Source of the DNA: Sediminicola sp963974715
GTDB taxonomy: Bacteria; Bacteroidota; Bacteroidia; Flavobacteriales; Flavobacteriaceae
Assembly (NCBI GenBank): GCA_963974715.1
Contig: CAXBDK010000005.1
Location: forward strand, 124,001 to 188,000
Direction of reading: 5' to 3'
DNA: 64,000 nt
This document shows, piece by piece, positions 45,959 to 55,115 of this stretch (position 1 is its first letter; each line of letters starts with the position of its first letter). The position numbers and the translations under genes are program-made. The notes under the pieces are model-generated. The model was not told the origin of the DNA, searched no databases, and saw only the letters and a list, made by a program, of their open reading frames with translations.

Positions 45959-46435
45959 ATGAAAACCACAAAAAGATTCCTAGCATTAGTATCGATTGTT
46001 CTGTTATCCCTTCCCGCTACATATGCGCAATATGGGTATGGTAATGGGGGATATGGGAACAACGGTTACGGAAGAAGGCAAAGCTCCATTCCACAGGCCC
46101 AACAGGCGCCGGAAAAAGAAGAGCCTTTAACCGCCGAGGAGATGGTAGAAGGCCAGATGCCCGCCATTTCGGAAGCATTGGGGTTGAACGATTTTGAGAA
46201 GGCGGTAGTGGCCACCACCCTTACCAAATACCTCAAGCAACGTATGGAACTGCAGATCCTGCAATTGGATGCGGACCAGACCCGGTCCGCCCTGGAGAAG
46301 ATCAGCCTGAACCAAGAGGCCGATCTGAAAGCCGGACTGCCCGCCGATAAGTACGAGGCGTTTGTGGAATTACAAAAAGAAGGTCTTGCCAAAGCCAAAC
46401 GAAAGATCAAAAAGAAAAAGAAAAAATCAAATTAA
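45959..46435 (+). CDS. Small exported protein of unknown function
   Basis: A 158-residue protein with a signal peptide (about 1-22, FLALVSIVLLSLPATYAQ). A Gly/Tyr/Asn-rich spacer follows (GYGNGGYGNNGYGRRQ), then an acidic helical domain (about 55-135, EEMVEGQMPAISEALGLNDFEKAVVATTLTKYL) and a poly-Lys tail (KRKIKKKKKKS). I recognise no named family. ATG 45959 is preferred over ATG 45950, three codons upstream. Only 7 bases separate it from the outer-membrane receptor gene, so the two are translated together and may work in one surface complex. Confidence 0.75.
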   Translation: MKTTKRFLALVSIVLLSLPATYAQYGYGNGGYGNNGYGRRQSSIPQAQQAPEKEEPLTAEEMVEGQMPAISEALGLNDFEKAVVATTLTKYLKQRMELQILQLDADQTRSALEKISLNQEADLKAGLPADKYEAFVELQKEGLAKAKRKIKKKKKKSN

Positions 46436-46442
46436 CTGTACA

Positions 46443-48926
46443 ATGAGAAAACTGATTCCGCTAATTTTTATTTTAATGGGCTTTTTAACGATCGCCCAAA
46501 CCCCACAAGGAAACCAAGAACCAATAAAAATTACGGGAACCGTTTTGGACAGTGACACCAACCAACCGTTGGAATATGCCACCCTCGTCCTTCAAAGTAT
46601 AGAAAATCCCGATAAGGTAACGGGAGGCCTGACCGATCTGGACGGAAAGTTCAATGTGGAGGCGGCCCCTGGGAAATACAATATCAGGGTAGAATACATC
46701 TCCTACAAGACACACCGGATCAACAATAGGGACCTACAGGCGAATACCGACCTGGGCACCATTAAATTGGGCGTGGACGTGGCCCAATTGGAAGAGGTGG
46801 AAGTAATCGGGGAGCGTACCACGGTAGAGGTGCGTTTGGATAAAAAAATATACAATATCGGTAAAGACCTTACCACCAGTGGAGCCACCGTTAGCGATGC
46901 CCTTAACAACGTTCCCTCCGTAAACGTGGATGTGGAAGGTGCCATAAGCCTTAGGGGCAATGAAAACGTACGTATTTTGATCAATGGGAGGCCCTCGGCC
47001 CTTGCTGGGTTTGGATCCACCGATGCGCTAAGGCAACTTCCGGCCGATGCCATCGAAAGGGTTGAAGTAATTACCAGTCCATCGGCCCGGTACGATGCGG
47101 AAGGAACCGCAGGTATCCTGAACATTATCCTAAAAAAGGAAAAAACCTTGGGTTTTAACGGGTCCATCAGTACCAGTGTCGGATATCCGACCTCAAGTCA
47201 GATCAGCTCAAACCTGAACCTGCGTACGGATAAATTCAATATTTTCAATACCCTTGGGTACAACTACAATGACTCCCCTGGAAATGGCTATTTTGACAAT
47301 ACATACAATGAGGGCGAATTTAGCCGGATCATTGAGGATCGTGATATATTTAGGGACAACCAAGCCTTTAACTTTAATATTGGGATGGAATATTTCCTTA
47401 CCGAAAAATCCTCCCTTACGGCCAGCTATTTTGCCCGTTTTTCGGACGAAAGCGATGTGACCGAGAACAATAACAGTCGGTTCATGGAGGATGAGGTAAG
47501 CAGTAGGACCTTTAGGACCGAAGACCAGAACGAGGACGACAAGAACAATCAGATTTCACTAAATTATATCAACAATATCGACGATGACGGACAAAAATTG
47601 ACGGCCGACTTCCAGTATTCCTATGATGATGAGTCGGTCTTTACCGAAATCGAGGAAAACCGTACGTTTCCTACCGATTCATTATTGGCCTTGGAAAATG
47701 TGAACGAGATACAGACCCAAAACGAATTTTTGTTCCAGGCGGATTATGTACTGCCCATGGGCGAGGCGCAGTTTGAGGCCGGTTACCGGGGCAATTTCGA
47801 GGAATCCGTAAACGACTACAGGCTGGATACATTAAACCAAGGTACAGGACAGTTCGAGCAGAATTTGGACCTGACCAATACCTTTACCTACAATGAAAAT
47901 GTAAATGCCCTTTATACCCAATACGGGAACAAATTCGGCAAGTTTTCCTTCCTGTTCGGATTGCGTTTGGAAAACACCCAATTAAAAGGAAAAGTGGATT
48001 CGGAATTTTCCACGGAAGCTCTGGAAGAAATGTTGGGAACGGATGTGGATGTAAATTTTGAAAAGAATTATTTGGGCCTCTTCCCTACCCTTAACCTTAT
48101 CTGGGAAATTGGGGAGCAGGAAAATGTATCGGTTGGGTACAACAGAAGGATCAACAGGCCCAGGGGATGGTTTATCAATCCGTTCCCTTCCCGTTCCAGT
48201 AGGACCAATGTGTTCCAAGGAAATCCAGATCTGGACCCGGCCTTTGCCAATGCCGTGGATATAGGATATTTAAGAAGATGGGATAAATTGACCTTTACGT
48301 CATCCATCTATTATCAAAGGGAGACCAATTCCTTTGAACGGGTACAGGAAGAGACCGGAGAGGTTACATCCGATGGTATCCGGATAATCAGGACCATTCC
48401 GATCAACCTTTCAACCAATGAAAGGATCGGGGCGGAAGCAGGAGCCCTATACAATCCCAACAAATGGTTGCGGTTGAACTGGAGCTTTAACTTCTTCCAA
48501 TTTGAAACGGAAGGGATTTTTAATGAAGTTGATTACGGGGCCAAGAATACCAGTTGGTTTACAAGGTTCAGTTCCAAGGTTAGCCTTCCGGCCGATATAG
48601 AGTGGCAGACCAATGCTTTCTATGGAGGTCCCAGTCAAAACGCACAGACCGAGACCAAAGGTATTTTTTCGTTGAATTTAGCGATCAGTAAGGATGTGTT
48701 CAACGATAATGGCACCCTTTCCTTTAACGTGAGCGATCTATTGAATTCAAGAAAGCGAAGGGCCTTTACGGATACCGAATTCTTTACTTCCGACAGTGAG
48801 TTCCAATGGCGGGAAAGACAATTGACCCTTTCCTTCCAGTACAGGTTCAATCAGCCCAAAAACCAAAAGAAAAACGATCGTCCCAACGGGGATGACGGTG
48901 AGGATAATCAAGAATTCTCCGGATAA
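46443..48926 (+). CDS. TonB-dependent-receptor-like outer-membrane barrel
   Basis: An 827-residue outer-membrane protein with a signal peptide (about 1-19, ending TIAQ). A carboxypeptidase-D regulatory-like (CarboxypepD_reg) domain follows (about 28-110: ITGTVLDSDTNQPLEYATLVLQS). Next is a plug domain (VSDALNNVPSVNVDVEGAISLRGNENVRILINGRPS), then a large barrel ending LTLSFQYRFNQPK. This is the OMP_b-brl_3 type of receptor. It lacks a SusD partner gene, so a glycan-uptake role is not indicated. It is the second gene after the small exported protein and is followed by a terminator. Confidence 0.88.
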   Translation: MRKLIPLIFILMGFLTIAQTPQGNQEPIKITGTVLDSDTNQPLEYATLVLQSIENPDKVTGGLTDLDGKFNVEAAPGKYNIRVEYISYKTHRINNRDLQANTDLGTIKLGVDVAQLEEVEVIGERTTVEVRLDKKIYNIGKDLTTSGATVSDALNNVPSVNVDVEGAISLRGNENVRILINGRPSALAGFGSTDALRQLPADAIERVEVITSPSARYDAEGTAGILNIILKKEKTLGFNGSISTSVGYPTSSQISSNLNLRTDKFNIFNTLGYNYNDSPGNGYFDNTYNEGEFSRIIEDRDIFRDNQAFNFNIGMEYFLTEKSSLTASYFARFSDESDVTENNNSRFMEDEVSSRTFRTEDQNEDDKNNQISLNYINNIDDDGQKLTADFQYSYDDESVFTEIEENRTFPTDSLLALENVNEIQTQNEFLFQADYVLPMGEAQFEAGYRGNFEESVNDYRLDTLNQGTGQFEQNLDLTNTFTYNENVNALYTQYGNKFGKFSFLFGLRLENTQLKGKVDSEFSTEALEEMLGTDVDVNFEKNYLGLFPTLNLIWEIGEQENVSVGYNRRINRPRGWFINPFPSRSSRTNVFQGNPDLDPAFANAVDIGYLRRWDKLTFTSSIYYQRETNSFERVQEETGEVTSDGIRIIRTIPINLSTNERIGAEAGALYNPNKWLRLNWSFNFFQFETEGIFNEVDYGAKNTSWFTRFSSKVSLPADIEWQTNAFYGGPSQNAQTETKGIFSLNLAISKDVFNDNGTLSFNVSDLLNSRKRRAFTDTEFFTSDSEFQWRERQLTLSFQYRFNQPKNQKKNDRPNGDDGEDNQEFSG

Positions 48927-48944
48927 TATCGGACAACCCAAAAT

Positions 48945-48976
48945 AAAAAAAGAAGCCTAAAAAGCTTCTTTTTTTT
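48945..48976 (+). terminator. Rho-independent terminator after the receptor
   Basis: AGAAGC (48951-48956) pairs with GCTTCT (48964-48969), preceded by a run of A and followed by eight T. It could also end minus-strand transcription from the 57-residue gene. Confidence 0.82.
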
Positions 48977-49066
48977 GGTCCCATTTGAACCTATATTTTA
49001 TATTGGATGCCCCAAAAAAGCCCCAGAACCTAAAGATCTTTGGCGGGTATCAAAAACTAGACGGAA

Positions 49067-49240
49067 TTAGGCCTCCCGTTTTGCTTTTTTAGCGGCCCTT
49101 TTCTCTTTTATGAATTCCAGTAGGTTTCCACCCAACCAATAAGGGATAACAAAGGTCAACAAAAAGATCATCAACCAAAACCCAATGGTAAGTATGGTCA
49201 AAAAAGCCAAGAAACCCAAATACTGATCAAATTCGAACAT
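49067..49240 (-). CDS. Small single-pass membrane protein (57 aa)
   Basis: A 57-codon frame on the minus strand from ATG 49240 to TAA 49067. The peptide opens FEFDQYLGFLAFLTILTIGFWLM, a hydrophobic stretch of about 30 residues. PYWLGGNLLEFIKEKRAAKKAKREA then forms a positively charged tail, so the C-terminus should face the cytoplasm. I recognise no named family. It is divergent from fumC, with its promoter space between the two genes. It is supported by the sharp split into membrane and basic parts. Confidence 0.6.
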   Translation of the reverse strand: MFEFDQYLGFLAFLTILTIGFWLMIFLLTFVIPYWLGGNLLEFIKEKRAAKKAKREA

Positions 49241-49469
49241 GAGCGATAAATTTTAACAGAACAAAGATACTTTGAAATGGTCCAATAGTACAAATCAAAT
49301 TCAAAAAAAATGGAAATAATTCTTCAATACAGTGAATGCGTCCTGAGTTGATGGGTCCTAGCGAAAGTTTAAGTTTCTACGTCCATTTAAAGAAAATTCC
49401 GAGATCCATAGGAGGGTTAAGGAGCAAGAAAAAGACAAAATTGGGTGCAGAAGATAAATTTGTAGCGGA

Positions 49470-49502
49470 TTTGGACAACTGAAGCCGAGTTCAGTACCTT
49501 TG
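49470..49502 (+). promoter_or_regulatory. Promoter of fumC
   Basis: TTTG (49470-49473) and TACCTTTG (49495-49502) match the Bacteroidota -33 and -7 elements at a spacing of 21 bases. The fumC ATG is 23 bases past the -7 box. This is the clearest promoter in the window. Confidence 0.7.
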
Positions 49503-49524
49503 CACAAAACAAAACCATATTAAA

Positions 49525-50922
49525 ATGAGCTTTAGATCAGAGAAGGATACCATGGGTGAGGTGCAGGTCCCATCCGACAAATACTGGGGCGCACAGACCG
49601 AACGTTCCCGAAACAATTTTAAGATAGGCCCCACGGCCTCCATGCCCTTGGACATCATTTACGGATTTGCCTATTTAAAAAAGGCGGCCGCACATGCTAA
49701 CCATGATCTAGGGGTGCTATCGGCAGAAAAAAGGGATTATATCTCCGCTGTCTGCGATGAGATCTTAAGCGGTAAACTGGACGATCAGTTCCCTCTGGTA
49801 ATATGGCAAACAGGCTCCGGGACCCAGAGCAATATGAACGTTAACGAGGTAGTGGCCAATAGGGCACATGAAATGGCCGGAAAAACCATTGGTGAAGGGG
49901 AAAAGACCATACAGCCCAATGACGATGTGAACAAATCACAATCCTCCAACGACACCTTTCCCACCGGGATGCACATTGCCGCCTATAAAATGATCGTGGA
50001 AGTCACCATTCCCGGGGTGTTGCAGTTGCGGGACACCCTTCATAAAAAAGCGGGGGAATTTAAGGATGTCGTAAAAATCGGACGCACGCACCTCATGGAT
50101 GCCACGCCCCTGACGTTGGGCCAGGAATTTTCGGGCTACGTTTCCCAGCTGGACCATGGTATCAAGGCCCTCAGGAACACCTTGCCCCATTTAAGCGAGC
50201 TCGCCCTTGGCGGTACCGCTGTTGGGACCGGTCTGAATGCCCCGGAAGGGTATGATGTTCTGGTGGCGGAGTATATTGCAAAATTTACGGGACATCCCTT
50301 TATAACCGCCGAAAACAAGTTCGAGGCCTTGGCATCCCACGATGCCATTGTTGAAAGTCACGGCGCCTTGAAACAATTGGCCGTTTCATTGAACAAAATT
50401 GCGAACGATATCCGTATGATGGCCTCGGGACCCCGTTCGGGAATTGGGGAAATCATCATTCCCGCCAACGAACCGGGCAGCTCGATCATGCCGGGAAAAG
50501 TGAACCCTACCCAGTGTGAGGCGCTTACCATGGTCTGTGCACAGGTCATGGGCAACGATGTCGCTATTTCCGTTGGGGGAACACAGGGCCACTACGAACT
50601 GAATGTCTTTAAGCCTATGATGGCCGCCAACATACTGCAATCGGCACAGCTGATCGGGGATGCCTGCGTAAGTTTCGACCTTAACTGTGCCATTGGCATC
50701 GAGCCGAACCACCAGGTCATAAAACAATTATTGAACAACTCCCTTATGCTGGTGACCGCCCTTAATACCAAAATAGGGTATTACAAAGCAGCGGAAATAG
50801 CCAATACCGCCCATAAAAACGGTACCACCCTGAAGGAGGAAGCAATCAATCTGGGCTACGTTACCGCAGTGGAATATGACGAATGGGTAAAACCCGAAGA
50901 AATGGTAGGTACCTTAAAATAA
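49525..50922 (+). CDS. fumC: Class II fumarate hydratase
   Basis: A 465-residue fumarase of the iron-free class II type, which hydrates fumarate to malate in the citric-acid cycle. SGTQSNMNVNEVVANRA and the signature loop GSSIMPGKVNPTQCE (with the catalytic Ser) are intact. The opening RSEKDTMGEVQVPSDKYWGAQTERS is typical. Homotetrameric and cytosolic in known members. A well-formed promoter lies 23 bases upstream and a strong terminator 22 bases downstream, so it is monocistronic. Confidence 0.97.
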   Translation: MSFRSEKDTMGEVQVPSDKYWGAQTERSRNNFKIGPTASMPLDIIYGFAYLKKAAAHANHDLGVLSAEKRDYISAVCDEILSGKLDDQFPLVIWQTGSGTQSNMNVNEVVANRAHEMAGKTIGEGEKTIQPNDDVNKSQSSNDTFPTGMHIAAYKMIVEVTIPGVLQLRDTLHKKAGEFKDVVKIGRTHLMDATPLTLGQEFSGYVSQLDHGIKALRNTLPHLSELALGGTAVGTGLNAPEGYDVLVAEYIAKFTGHPFITAENKFEALASHDAIVESHGALKQLAVSLNKIANDIRMMASGPRSGIGEIIIPANEPGSSIMPGKVNPTQCEALTMVCAQVMGNDVAISVGGTQGHYELNVFKPMMAANILQSAQLIGDACVSFDLNCAIGIEPNHQVIKQLLNNSLMLVTALNTKIGYYKAAEIANTAHKNGTTLKEEAINLGYVTAVEYDEWVKPEEMVGTLK

Positions 50923-50944
50923 ATCTTCGAAAAGACTAAAAATC

Positions 50945-50980
50945 AAAAAAGGGCGATCCGTACGGATTGCCCTTTTTTTT
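50945..50980 (+). terminator. Rho-independent terminator of fumC
   Basis: GGGCGATCCG (50951-50960) pairs with CGGATTGCCC (50963-50972, one G-T pair) around the loop TA, followed by eight T. A-rich sequence precedes it. Confidence 0.9.
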
Positions 50981-51088
50981 AGTAAATGGATAGTGTTTAC
51001 TCACTAAGTGAGGTTTTAATAATCCGACCCATTGGCCGAATAAAAGCCAGATCACTACCTTTCGGCAGTTGCCCCAGTAATTCGATTC

Positions 51089-51976
51089 TTATTTTAGGAC
51101 AAACTCAGATGTCCCTAGTAATGTTAATTTGTCATTGTATACATTTACCATGTAATTTCCTTTTTGGAAATCCCCGGCAGGTTTGTTCACATAATCACAA
51201 ACGTCCAATGATTTGTTTTCGTAATAAAAGTTGGTGCCCTTGCTATAGGTTACGGAAGCACCACTGTCGGATGTTTTGGAAAAACTTTCCCCCAAAACGT
51301 TTCCTTGGGGATCCAATACTTCCACATAGAACTCCCTATCGCCCGCTTGTGCGATCACATTATGGGCTACCGTAAAACAGATCTTGAACCTGTCGGTGCT
51401 CTTGGCCCTGGAAGTGGAGACCAATTTACCGCTAGACCTTTCCTTTACCGCATCCACGGAGAGTTTTGTCAGATTAAGTGTAGAACCCTTTTCAACCGCA
51501 TCGGCCAATTGGGTATTCTGTACCACAAGGGAGTCGTTAAATACGGTCTGCTTTTCCAGTTCTACATACGTACTGTCCCGTTGCATGGCCAATTGACTGT
51601 TAGATCGGGTAAGTGAATCTACCTGTCTCAATAATTGCTCCCTTTCCTTTTTAAGGACACTGACCTGGTTCCTAAATCTGTAAAGGGAAGAAATATCGCC
51701 CTTCATGGTCTTTACGGAGTCTATGTATTTGGTGATCTTATCACGGGCACTGACCAATTCATCATTGGTGGCATTGCTCTCCAAAATTGCCTTGTCATAT
51801 TCCGATTTAAGACTGTTAAGATCCTCCACCACCAGTTCTTTTTCCTGTTGTAGGACCTCGGTAGTCTTTTGCTTGTCCTTATAAAGACTAATCGTGTAAA
51901 TAATAACACCCAACAGCACTACTGCCAGCAGGCCCGCTACTACTTTTAATCCGTTGTTACTTTTTGTTTCAGCCAT
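51089..51976 (-). CDS. Membrane-anchored coiled-coil protein of unknown function
   Basis: A 295-residue protein. A hydrophobic anchor near the N-terminus (about 10-29, LKVVAGLLAVVLLGVIIYTI) is followed by a long coiled coil (about 33-145, rich in Lys/Glu/Gln heptads such as KKEREQLLRQVDSLTRSNSQLAMQ). A C-terminal beta-sandwich-like domain (about 180-295, FKICFTVAHNVIAQAGDREFYVEV) ends in FVLK. I have no family name for it; the layout suggests a periplasmic structural or envelope protein. Monocistronic, upstream of the AT-rich region. Confidence 0.78.
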   Translation of the reverse strand: MAETKSNNGLKVVAGLLAVVLLGVIIYTISLYKDKQKTTEVLQQEKELVVEDLNSLKSEYDKAILESNATNDELVSARDKITKYIDSVKTMKGDISSLYRFRNQVSVLKKEREQLLRQVDSLTRSNSQLAMQRDSTYVELEKQTVFNDSLVVQNTQLADAVEKGSTLNLTKLSVDAVKERSSGKLVSTSRAKSTDRFKICFTVAHNVIAQAGDREFYVEVLDPQGNVLGESFSKTSDSGASVTYSKGTNFYYENKSLDVCDYVNKPAGDFQKGNYMVNVYNDKLTLLGTSEFVLK

Positions 51977-52276
51977 AATTAAAAAATTAATTTGTCCTTG
52001 GTTATACTTTTTACTAAAAAGTTATTTGTTTACACGAATATATACGTTCTGGCCGTTGGTTTAGATTTTTTGTTAAAAAAATAATCCAACAATCCACAAT
52101 AAACCGATGAAATCCCTGTTTCGCAACAGAAAATGGTTTCCACACGACTAGGAGTATCGAGGAAATTATTAGATGGCCCTAATGCTACCCTGAAACTTTC
52201 TATATTAATTAAAAGGAAATTGGACTAATAGTAATGAGTCAAAAAAATCAAGTTTGTAAAAATTCACCAGTTAATA
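51977..52276. other. AT-rich gap of 300 bases
   Basis: No gene supported. On the minus strand TATATTCG (near 52036) could be a weak -7 box for the coiled-coil gene. Base composition turns markedly AT-rich from about 52000, where the anomalous segment begins. Confidence 0.4.
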
Positions 52277-53461
52277 TTATTTTAAATTATAAATTAATAC
52301 AAGTAAGTTATATTCTCCATTTTGATGTTTTATTTTTTCATTTAATTTAAATAGTGAAGAATACGCTCCATATTCTTTTTGATTGAGGAAATTATTAAAT
52401 TGATGAGATTTAGGATTTATAACAGAAATAAAATCTCCATTGGATGTTTTTCCTAAAGGGCTGGACATAGTTGAATTGAGAAAAGTTGATTTTAAGCTCT
52501 CCGTGGTGTACAATTTATTTTTTTGTTTAAAATAATATCCATTTTTAAAATTTACGGTATTTTCTTCTTGTTTAACTTTTCGCCTATTATAACTAAACAC
52601 TAGGTAATTGTCATTTTCTTCATATTTACTTGTCAAGTAATTAACATTTCCCAGTGAAATATCTTTCAAAAAATTACCGAATCTATATTTTTCGCTCTCT
52701 TTATAAAACAATGAATCAAATTTAATATCATATTTAACAAAAGAATCGCCATTGGGTTTAACTTGATGAATAAGTGATGAAATGGCGTCCGAATACAAAA
52801 ACCCCCAGCTAGTTTCTTTCACTGAACCTGTTAATGAAGAAAAATCCATGCTCTTCAAATTCTCAGGAAATTTAAAGGCAGAATATTTTAAATAATTTAA
52901 CCCCAAATCCGTCACTTTTAAGTTGCTACGATCTTGGTCAAAATAACTTAAATAAAAAGCTAAATTTTTATTATTATTATCTATGGCAAATGTTTGAGCT
53001 TGAAAAGGTATTTTTTTTTCCTTTTCAAAATTACCTTTTAAGTCAAAAGTGTACATTGATCGATTTTGCACTGATAAAATCAAAATTTTTCTTTTTGTCT
53101 TATCAATCGAAAAATCGGATATATCGGTAAATCTTAAATTAGTATGGGTTCTCGAACTTATACTGGTAGTTTCGAATCCATTTTCATCAAAAATTATTAC
53201 AACATCATTAACATTATTAAAAATAATCAAAACATCCTCAAAAAACTCTACTTTATCGATATAGTCAAGCGAAAAATTATCTCCAAACTTATTTTTCAAG
53301 GCAACAATTTTATTTAACTCGATAATTCCTTCAATTGAATCATGATCAATTGAATGAGAAATGAAAATTTTATAAATATCCGTTCGATCATCTATTTCAT
53401 TCTTACAACAAATGAAGACACTTAAAACTGTCATTATTAAAATATAGCTTCCTAATTTCAT
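52277..53461 (-). CDS. Lipoprotein-like probable 6-bladed beta-propeller protein
   Basis: A 394-residue protein starting with a lipoprotein-type signal (LIMTVLSVFICCKNE, probable lipid site Cys18 or Cys19). The rest alternates short strands with repeating D-x-x-G/N and F-D turns (IIFDENGFETT, YTFDLKGNFEKEK, LGKTSNGDFISVINPK), as in the TolB-like, BF3164-type propeller lipoproteins of Bacteroidota. Codons are much more AT-rich than the neighbours, a sign of transfer or relaxed selection. A terminator hairpin 15 bases before its start separates it from the small peptide gene upstream. In other Bacteroidota such propellers neighbour NVEALA peptide genes. Function unknown. Confidence 0.65.
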   Translation of the reverse strand: MKLGSYILIMTVLSVFICCKNEIDDRTDIYKIFISHSIDHDSIEGIIELNKIVALKNKFGDNFSLDYIDKVEFFEDVLIIFNNVNDVVIIFDENGFETTSISSRTHTNLRFTDISDFSIDKTKRKILILSVQNRSMYTFDLKGNFEKEKKIPFQAQTFAIDNNNKNLAFYLSYFDQDRSNLKVTDLGLNYLKYSAFKFPENLKSMDFSSLTGSVKETSWGFLYSDAISSLIHQVKPNGDSFVKYDIKFDSLFYKESEKYRFGNFLKDISLGNVNYLTSKYEENDNYLVFSYNRRKVKQEENTVNFKNGYYFKQKNKLYTTESLKSTFLNSTMSSPLGKTSNGDFISVINPKSHQFNNFLNQKEYGAYSSLFKLNEKIKHQNGEYNLLVLIYNLK

Positions 53462-53475
53462 AAAATCTATTAGAT

Positions 53476-53530
53476 TAAAAAAAAAATGCTCGCTTACTCC
53501 AAACTAAAAGGAATGGTGAAATAAGCAAGC
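53476..53530 (-). terminator. Terminator or attenuator between peptide and propeller genes
   Basis: On the minus strand GCTTGCTTA pairs with TAAGCGAGC (plus-strand positions 53522-53530 and 53488-53496), followed by about ten T. The loop is 25 bases long. It lies 27 bases after the peptide stop and before the propeller start, so the peptide mRNA should outnumber the propeller mRNA if read-through is partial. Confidence 0.7.
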
Positions 53531-53556
53531 AAATTCAACTTACAGGATTAAAAATA

Positions 53557-53781
53557 CTAGTGGTCAGGTTTTAAACATGTAGTTGGCATACAACCATCTC
53601 CGTTACCATAACATACAATTTGTACCCCTCCATCTCCACAAGTTTGAGCATGGGAATCTAAATCATTAGCTTCCACAAATTTAATATCGGTTAATTTCTG
53701 ATAACTCTCAGAATTATTTATACTGCTAGAAAATAAAATAACCGCAAACAGTAATCCGGAAAAATATTTAATTTTTTTCAT
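53557..53781 (-). CDS. Small secreted Cys-rich peptide, NVEALA-family-like
   Basis: A 74-residue peptide. A signal segment (about 1-22, KYFSGLLFAVILFSSS) is followed by LTDIKFVEANDLDSHAQ, which resembles the conserved L-x-D-x-x-x-x-N-V-E-A-L-A stretch of NVEALA proteins. The mature end has four cysteines at 48, 57, 64 and 69 in a Gly-rich context (TCGDGG, CYGNGDGC). NVEALA peptides are a Bacteroidota family of unknown function, typically encoded beside propeller lipoproteins, as here. A disulfide-stabilised exported peptide is likely. The assignment is by pattern, not search. Confidence 0.55.
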   Translation of the reverse strand: MKKIKYFSGLLFAVILFSSSINNSESYQKLTDIKFVEANDLDSHAQTCGDGGVQIVCYGNGDGCMPTTCLKPDH

Positions 53782-54308
53782 TATAAAGTAAGTTTTTATT
53801 AGACTAAAAATTTATCAATCATTAAAAAAATTGCTAAAAGTGCTGAAATTTGTGGTAAAAGCTTTTCCGTTTAATTAGAAAGGTCTTCATACTTTTGAAG
53901 TTTAAATCGTAATATTTTTTTCTTAGTTAGAAAAAAACTTTTAAAGCCATTACAATATAGATTATTTATGTTAATATTCCAAAAAAAAATTAGGGAATTT
54001 AGAAAAAATGATATTAAGGTAATAGTTAATGATAAACTTTACAGTAAGTAAAAAAAATTGAATAAAAAACTCAAGTGGTTTACATATAGTGGTTTGCATT
54101 AATTTAGATGTAATAGCAAACCAAAATTACCAGATAAATTACCTAAAGTGCGGATTATAGAAATCCCGACAGTATATTTCAAAGATAGAAAAAGGAATAT
54201 GACCCAAAACTTGATGTAGAAACAGACAACCTCTTATTTCCCACAATTAAGTGTGTTCCACTTTAGAACCTCCTTTTGATTTTCTTTCTTATATTTAAGG
54301 AAAAAACA
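53782..54308. other. AT-rich noncoding stretch
   Basis: About 530 bases of A/T-rich sequence without a supportable gene. One frame (about 54120-54220) reads KLPDKLPKVRIIEIPTVYF before a stop and might be a decayed gene fragment, but it has no start. The upstream half would carry the promoter of the small peptide. Confidence 0.4.
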
Positions 54309-55115
54309 ATGAAAACGGATTCGATGAAAAACGCTGCAACTACCTTCCTTATCTTAGGTACCCTACTTCTGGGATGTAAGGATTCCCCAAAAAATAATGA
54401 CACCGCTATTAAAGAAAATTCGACCCCTGAAATGAAGGAAACCGAGGACATTGAGGTGATTCCCATAGAGCATGCTTCCGCCATCCTACAATGGGGCAAA
54501 AATACCGTATATATAGACCCAGTGGGGGGCGCTGGCGCCTTTGCAGGGCAAAATGCCCCCAATATCATATTAATAACCGATATCCATGGAGATCATTTTA
54601 GTCTGGAAACGCTCCAAGAACTGAACACCGCCAATAGCACCATTGTGGTGCCGCAGGCGGTAGCCGATGAATTCCCCGAGGATTCCACCTTCGACCTGGT
54701 CATACTGGACAACGGGGAGACAAAGGAATTTGGGGAGATCGGTGTGGAGGCCATCCCTATGTACAATCTTCGCGAAGAGGCGACGCAGTTCCATACCAAG
54801 GGCAGGGGAAATGGTTATGTACTTACCATGGGCGAAAAGAAGGTTTATTTTTCCGGAGATACCGAGGACATTCCCGAAATGCGACAACTTGAAAATATAG
54901 ATATGGCGTTTGTCTGTATGAACCTTCCCTACACCATGACCGTGGAAAGTGCGGCCGATGCCGTTCTTGAGTTTGCCCCAAAACAGGTTTACCCCTACCA
55001 TTATAGGGGAAAACCCGAAGTAAGCGATGTGGCCAATTTTAAAACAATGGTCAATACGGGCAATCCCGAAATTGAAGTGGTACAATTGGATTGGTACCCT
55101 AAGGAGGATTATTGA
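54309..55115 (+). CDS. MBL-fold metallo-hydrolase lipoprotein
   Basis: A 268-residue exported protein with the lipobox LLLGC (Cys at about residue 21), so anchored to a membrane. It has the UlaG-like metallo-beta-lactamase fold: ITDIHGDHFS is the HxHxDH-type site, with later ligands in FSGDTED and YPYHYRGKP. UlaG relatives open lactones, but the substrate is unknown. ATG 54309 is preferred over ATG 54276, because only the former begins a signal peptide. Base composition returns to normal in this gene, which lies just past the AT-rich segment. Confidence 0.82.
   Translation: MKTDSMKNAATTFLILGTLLLGCKDSPKNNDTAIKENSTPEMKETEDIEVIPIEHASAILQWGKNTVYIDPVGGAGAFAGQNAPNIILITDIHGDHFSLETLQELNTANSTIVVPQAVADEFPEDSTFDLVILDNGETKEFGEIGVEAIPMYNLREEATQFHTKGRGNGYVLTMGEKKVYFSGDTEDIPEMRQLENIDMAFVCMNLPYTMTVESAADAVLEFAPKQVYPYHYRGKPEVSDVANFKTMVNTGNPEIEVVQLDWYPKEDY

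Noticed and set aside
54120..54220. Reading frame with KLPDKLPKVRIIEIPTVYF in the AT-rich gap
   Set aside because: No start codon or recognised family; at best a decayed remnant.
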